Of a stretch of DNA of 7,599 nt, positions 5,678-7,599 are shown one piece after another. The stretch is from NCBI GenBank assembly GCA_031274855.1, contig JAISPO010000129.1, positions 1-7,599 on the forward strand, in the 5' to 3' direction. How positions within the stretch are numbered: the first letter of the stretch is position 1; every line of letters begins with the position of its first letter. This DNA is from Zoogloeaceae bacterium (GTDB lineage: Bacteria > Pseudomonadota > Gammaproteobacteria > Burkholderiales > Rhodocyclaceae). The notes under the pieces are model-generated. The model worked only from the letters and a program-made list of their open reading frames with translations. It ran no database searches and was not told the DNA's origin. A program made the translations under genes and the position numbers.

Positions 5678-6232
5678 CTACTGAGCAGGCGGTGGAGGTG
5701 GCGGAGGGGGCGGAGGGGGCAGCGCGGCACTACCTGTCGGCGATGGCGGCGGCAAGGCGTTACCCGATGGTGGAGGCGGAGGTGGCGGCGACGGCGGAGA
5801 GGTCTGCCGCACATACTGTCCGGGAATCTGGTTGCCGTGGGAATACATGCACTGCAAATAGGCGACATCGTAGCTGCGCTGGATTTGCCGTTCCGACATG
5901 GCGCCATAGCCCGAACCGGACGCGCTGCCCATCAGCAGGCCACCGCCTGCGCCGACTGCGGCCCCATCCCGGCCACCGATGGCCGCGCCGATAACCGCGC
6001 CTACCGCAGTGCCGACCACAGCCTTGGCCGCCGCATTATCGTTGGCGCGATGGGTTTGTCCGCCAACGCTCTGCTCCGCATAGCTGCGGCAATACTGGTC
6101 TTCTCCGGCAAAGACATCGAGCGGTTTATGAGAGGCCGGCATTACCGCAACCGTCGGCCCGAGCGGCGCCGACGCACAACCGGCCAAGGCCGCGGCAATC
6201 AGCCCGATAGTCAGAATGTTACGTTTTCGCAT
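5678..6232 (-). CDS. Glycine-zipper outer-membrane lipoprotein with polyproline tail
   Basis: This 184-residue predicted lipoprotein has a basic start (MRKRN), a hydrophobic stretch and the lipobox LAGC ending at Cys19. Ala at the position after the Cys favours outer-membrane sorting. Residues 73-104 are a Gly/Ala zipper (GTAVGAVIGAAIGG...), a membrane-associating motif. Two Cys residues (48 and 128) flank the zipper in QYCRSYAEQ and YLQCMYSHGNQIPG, a pattern I associate with a proteobacterial glycine-zipper family of unknown function. The last 40 residues are Pro-rich, with runs of 7 and 11 prolines, which would need EF-P for smooth translation. The start ATG at 6232 is preceded by GAGGAGG at 4 bases, an excellent ribosome site, and the lipobox position confirms it; an upstream in-frame ATG region is rejected. 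It ends 82 bases before hemA. The function is not known. Confidence 0.85.
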   Translation of the reverse strand: MRKRNILTIGLIAAALAGCASAPLGPTVAVMPASHKPLDVFAGEDQYCRSYAEQSVGGQTHRANDNAAAKAVVGTAVGAVIGAAIGGRDGAAVGAGGGLLMGSASGSGYGAMSERQIQRSYDVAYLQCMYSHGNQIPGQYVRQTSPPSPPPPPPPSGNALPPPSPTGSAALPPPPPPPPPPPAQ

Positions 6233-6272
6233 ATTGCCTCCTCGATCTTGCAAGCTTGATGGAACATATTTC

Positions 6273-6278
6273 ATCATA
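6273..6278 (-). promoter_or_regulatory. Possible -10 box for the lipoprotein gene
   Basis: The minus strand reads GGAC-TATGAT-GAAATATG, five of six matches to TATAAT, 40 bases before the lipoprotein ATG. The DNA 16-18 bases upstream is GC-rich with no -35 match. The rest of the 189-base gap (6233-6421) holds only the hairpin at 6394-6414 and no gene that I can support. Confidence 0.3.
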
Positions 6279-6393
6279 GTCCAGCGCCCGCCCGCCGAGT
6301 ACTGTGTTTTCGGGCAGAACGGTAACAATTTATTTCCCCTCAGCCGCAGCGGCGTCAAGGAAGGAAACGGAGATTAAGTCCCGGATTCGCCGC

Positions 6394-6414
6394 AAAAGCA
6401 AGCCTGAAGCTCGC
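6394..6414 (-). terminator. Weak intrinsic terminator after the membrane methyltransferase gene
   Basis: On the minus strand GCGAGC pairs with GCTTGC (6 bp with one G-U) around a 5-base loop, followed by TTTT. It begins 7 bases after the stop at 6422. Both stem and T-tract are short, so termination may be partial. Confidence 0.4.
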
Positions 6415-6421
6415 GCAATGG

Positions 6422-6973
6422 TTACAGAATGAAGGGGATAAACATCTTGCTGCGCTTCATGTAGTCGCGGTAGCTGTCCCCGAAATAATTGATGTTCTCC
6501 CGCTCTTCCACTCGCGCGGTGGCGATCAGAAACAGCGTGGCGATAATGCCGCAGATACCGCTTGCCAAGGAGGGCTGTTCGAAGAAAAACCCCCAGCACA
6601 AAAAGATCAGCGACGCGTAAATCGGATGCCGGATGTAACGGTAAAGGCCGTGCGTAACCAGCACCGTTGTTTTTTCGAAACCCATCATCGGCGCGTCGAC
6701 GCGCTTGGGATCCGGCTGGCCGCTGCGCAGCAGCGGCCCGAATCCGGAAAATACCAGAAACAATGAAATAAGGAACAGCCCGTGCGCGATGGTCCAGTGG
6801 GGGGAACTGATATCCCACTGTGACCGGACTGACCAGTTCATCACGAACATCAGCGCCATAAACTCCCAGGCGATGAAACGGTAGAAGCCATGCGAGCGCG
6901 GCTTGAGCAGCGAGGCGCGCGACACGAAGGCCAGCGCCAGTGTGATGATGACAAAAACAATCGCCTCGGTCAT
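6422..6973 (-). CDS. Membrane isoprenylcysteine/phospholipid methyltransferase-like protein (ICMT/PEMT family)
   Basis: This 183-residue integral membrane protein has about five hydrophobic segments (near residues 4-18, 32-47, 61-79, 118-131 and 138-153). The family signature is GLYRYIRHPIYAS at 109-121, followed after two helices by EERENINYFGDSYRDYM at 156-172. These are the SAM- and substrate-binding motifs of the isoprenylcysteine carboxyl methyltransferase/PEMT superfamily. Bacterial members methylate lipids or small hydrophobic acceptors, but most are uncharacterised and the substrate here is unknown. The ATG at 6973 follows GGAG at 5 bases. The gene starts 64 bases after the tRNA-Phe 3' end and has no clear promoter of its own, so it may be transcribed by readthrough from the tRNA promoter. 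The superfamily call is confident; the exact activity is not. Confidence 0.83.
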   Translation of the reverse strand: MTEAIVFVIITLALAFVSRASLLKPRSHGFYRFIAWEFMALMFVMNWSVRSQWDISSPHWTIAHGLFLISLFLVFSGFGPLLRSGQPDPKRVDAPMMGFEKTTVLVTHGLYRYIRHPIYASLIFLCWGFFFEQPSLASGICGIIATLFLIATARVEERENINYFGDSYRDYMKRSKMFIPFIL

Positions 6974-7008
6974 GGGTTCTCCGCTATGGGACAGAACTGA
7001 AGGCTACA

Positions 7009-7024
7009 CCGGCTGCGCAGCCGG
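7009..7024 (-). other. 16-bp perfect palindrome between tRNA-Phe and the membrane methyltransferase gene
   Basis: CCGGCTGCGCAGCCGG is its own reverse complement and lies 13 bases past the tRNA 3' end. As RNA it would fold into a 6-bp GC-rich stem with a GCGC loop, but no T-tract follows. It may guide tRNA 3' processing, act as a weak pause, or be a protein site. Confidence 0.4.
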
Positions 7025-7037
7025 AGCTTTGGAATTT

Positions 7038-7113
<76 letters not shown>

Positions 7114-7125
7114 GGAAGGCTGCGC

Positions 7126-7155
7126 ATTATAACGAGGTTCACCGCCGCGGGTGAA
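7126..7155 (-). promoter_or_regulatory. tRNA-Phe promoter with an embedded inverted repeat
   Basis: The minus strand has TTCACC (7150-7155, 4 of 6 to the -35 consensus), an 18-base spacer, and TATAAT (7126-7131). After that comes a GC-rich discriminator (GCGCAGCC) of the type seen at stringently controlled stable-RNA promoters. The tRNA begins 12 bases after the -10 box. TTCACC also forms a perfect dyad with GGTGAA around a 6-base core (7138-7155), so the -35 box is one arm of a palindrome. Confidence 0.7.
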
Positions 7156-7183
7156 AAAAAGGCCCCGCCGTTTGGCGGGGCCT
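7154..7183 (-). terminator. Intrinsic terminator of the symporter gene
   Basis: AGGCCCCGCC and GGCGGGGCCT form a perfect 10-bp GC-rich stem with a 4-base loop; on the minus strand a run of seven T's follows. It sits 23 bases after the symporter stop. The T-run reaches the -35 region of the tRNA-Phe promoter, insulating the tRNA from upstream transcription. Confidence 0.92.
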
Positions 7184-7206
7184 CTTCCTTCACCCCTCTC
7201 TTGTCA

Positions 7207-7599
7207 TTAGTGCGACGACGCAGTGGCAGCGCCGACGCCGGTTTCCGAGCGGGTGTGTTGGTCGTTATAGAGGGCGCGTTCTTTCCTGGCCTGTTCGCTG
7301 TTGTCGAGGATGGACACCAGCCAGATCATGAAGAAAGCAATCGGCATCGAGATGATCGCCGCCGAGGCATACGGGAACCAGGCCGAGCCTGCCGGATTGC
7401 CCATCACCGCGACCCAAACGCTATCCGAGCCAATGGTCAGAATGGTCGCCAGCGCCAGGCCGATAGAGCCGCCGGTAACTGCGCCACGGGTCGTGCAGTT
7501 CTTCCACAACACCGACATGAACAGCACCGGAAAATTGCCTGAGCAGGCGATGGTGAAGGCCAGCATGACCATGTAGGCGACGTTCTGCTTTTCGAAGGA
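7207..7599 (-). CDS. actP: Cation/acetate-type sodium:solute symporter, C-terminal part (partial)
   Basis: The last 130 residues of a sodium:solute symporter (SSS family) are present, open at the window edge and ending in TAA at 7207-7209. The visible part begins SFEKQNVAYMVMLAF and continues with ACSGNFPVLFMSVLW, a conserved helix of acetate-permease-type members. Two more hydrophobic stretches follow (GAVTGGSIGLALATILTI and ASAAIISMPIAFFMIWLV), then a charged cytoplasmic tail ending in GVGAATASSH. ActP-like proteins import acetate and other short carboxylates with a cation. The tail with its terminal Gly/Ala-rich end resembles the VC_2705-type subfamily, whose substrate is less certain, so the symbol is tentative. 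Transcription ends at the strong hairpin just downstream. Confidence 0.82.
   Translation of the reverse strand, partial: SFEKQNVAYMVMLAFTIACSGNFPVLFMSVLWKNCTTRGAVTGGSIGLALATILTIGSDSVWVAVMGNPAGSAWFPYASAAIISMPIAFFMIWLVSILDNSEQARKERALYNDQHTRSETGVGAATASSH

Noticed and set aside
6233..6358. In-frame upstream extension of the lipoprotein
   Set aside because: The lipobox distance and a strong GAGGAGG site place the start at 6232.

Overview
The window looks like a chromosomal stretch from a betaproteobacterium. The reasons are the hemA-prfA-prmC order, the betaproteobacterial-type wording of the RF1 sequence (RVPETEAQGRIHTS, SGAGGQHINKTDSAV), a YgiQ C-terminus, and a tRNA-Phe with an encoded CCA. 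Almost everything lies on the minus strand; only the 3' end of ygiQ at the left edge is on the plus strand. I cannot name a genus from sequence alone.

Left third (1-2405): this is the accessory part. After the ygiQ end (1-192) come a small TonB-C-terminal-like protein or fragment (210-476), a class I SAM methyltransferase with an N-terminal Cys pair-Cys pair region (541-1314), a short relic that repeats the start of the TonB-like gene (1366-1431), and an FkbM-family methyltransferase (1438-2268). The two methyltransferases are visibly less GC-rich than the housekeeping genes beside them. Together with the repeated relic and the stray small ORF at 2322-2390, this suggests an acquired and partly decayed cassette between ygiQ and prmC. 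Enzymes of these two types are usually linked to sugar, lipid or polysaccharide tailoring; no substrate can be read here.

Centre (2406-5677): the conserved hemA -> prfA -> prmC operon. It couples glutamyl-tRNA reductase (first committed step of C5 tetrapyrrole synthesis), peptide chain release factor 1, and the methyltransferase that modifies the GGQ glutamine of release factors. prfA and prmC overlap by 4 bases. A consensus TATAAT precedes hemA and sits against an 8+8 bp perfect inverted repeat. A strong bulged hairpin with a T-rich tail lies between hemA and prfA and looks like an attenuator. Neither hemA nor prfA has a recognisable Shine-Dalgarno sequence.

Right third (5678-7599): a glycine-zipper lipoprotein with a polyproline tail, an integral-membrane isoprenylcysteine/phospholipid methyltransferase-like protein, tRNA-Phe(GAA) with a good promoter, an intrinsic terminator, and the C-terminal 130 residues of a cation/acetate-type sodium:solute symporter cut by the window edge. 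The symporter terminator's T-tract directly abuts the -35 region of the tRNA promoter.

I did not find a convincing new multi-gene system. The best leads are the hemA-prfA attenuator, the dyads at the hemA and tRNA-Phe promoters, and the methyltransferase/TonB-like relic region.
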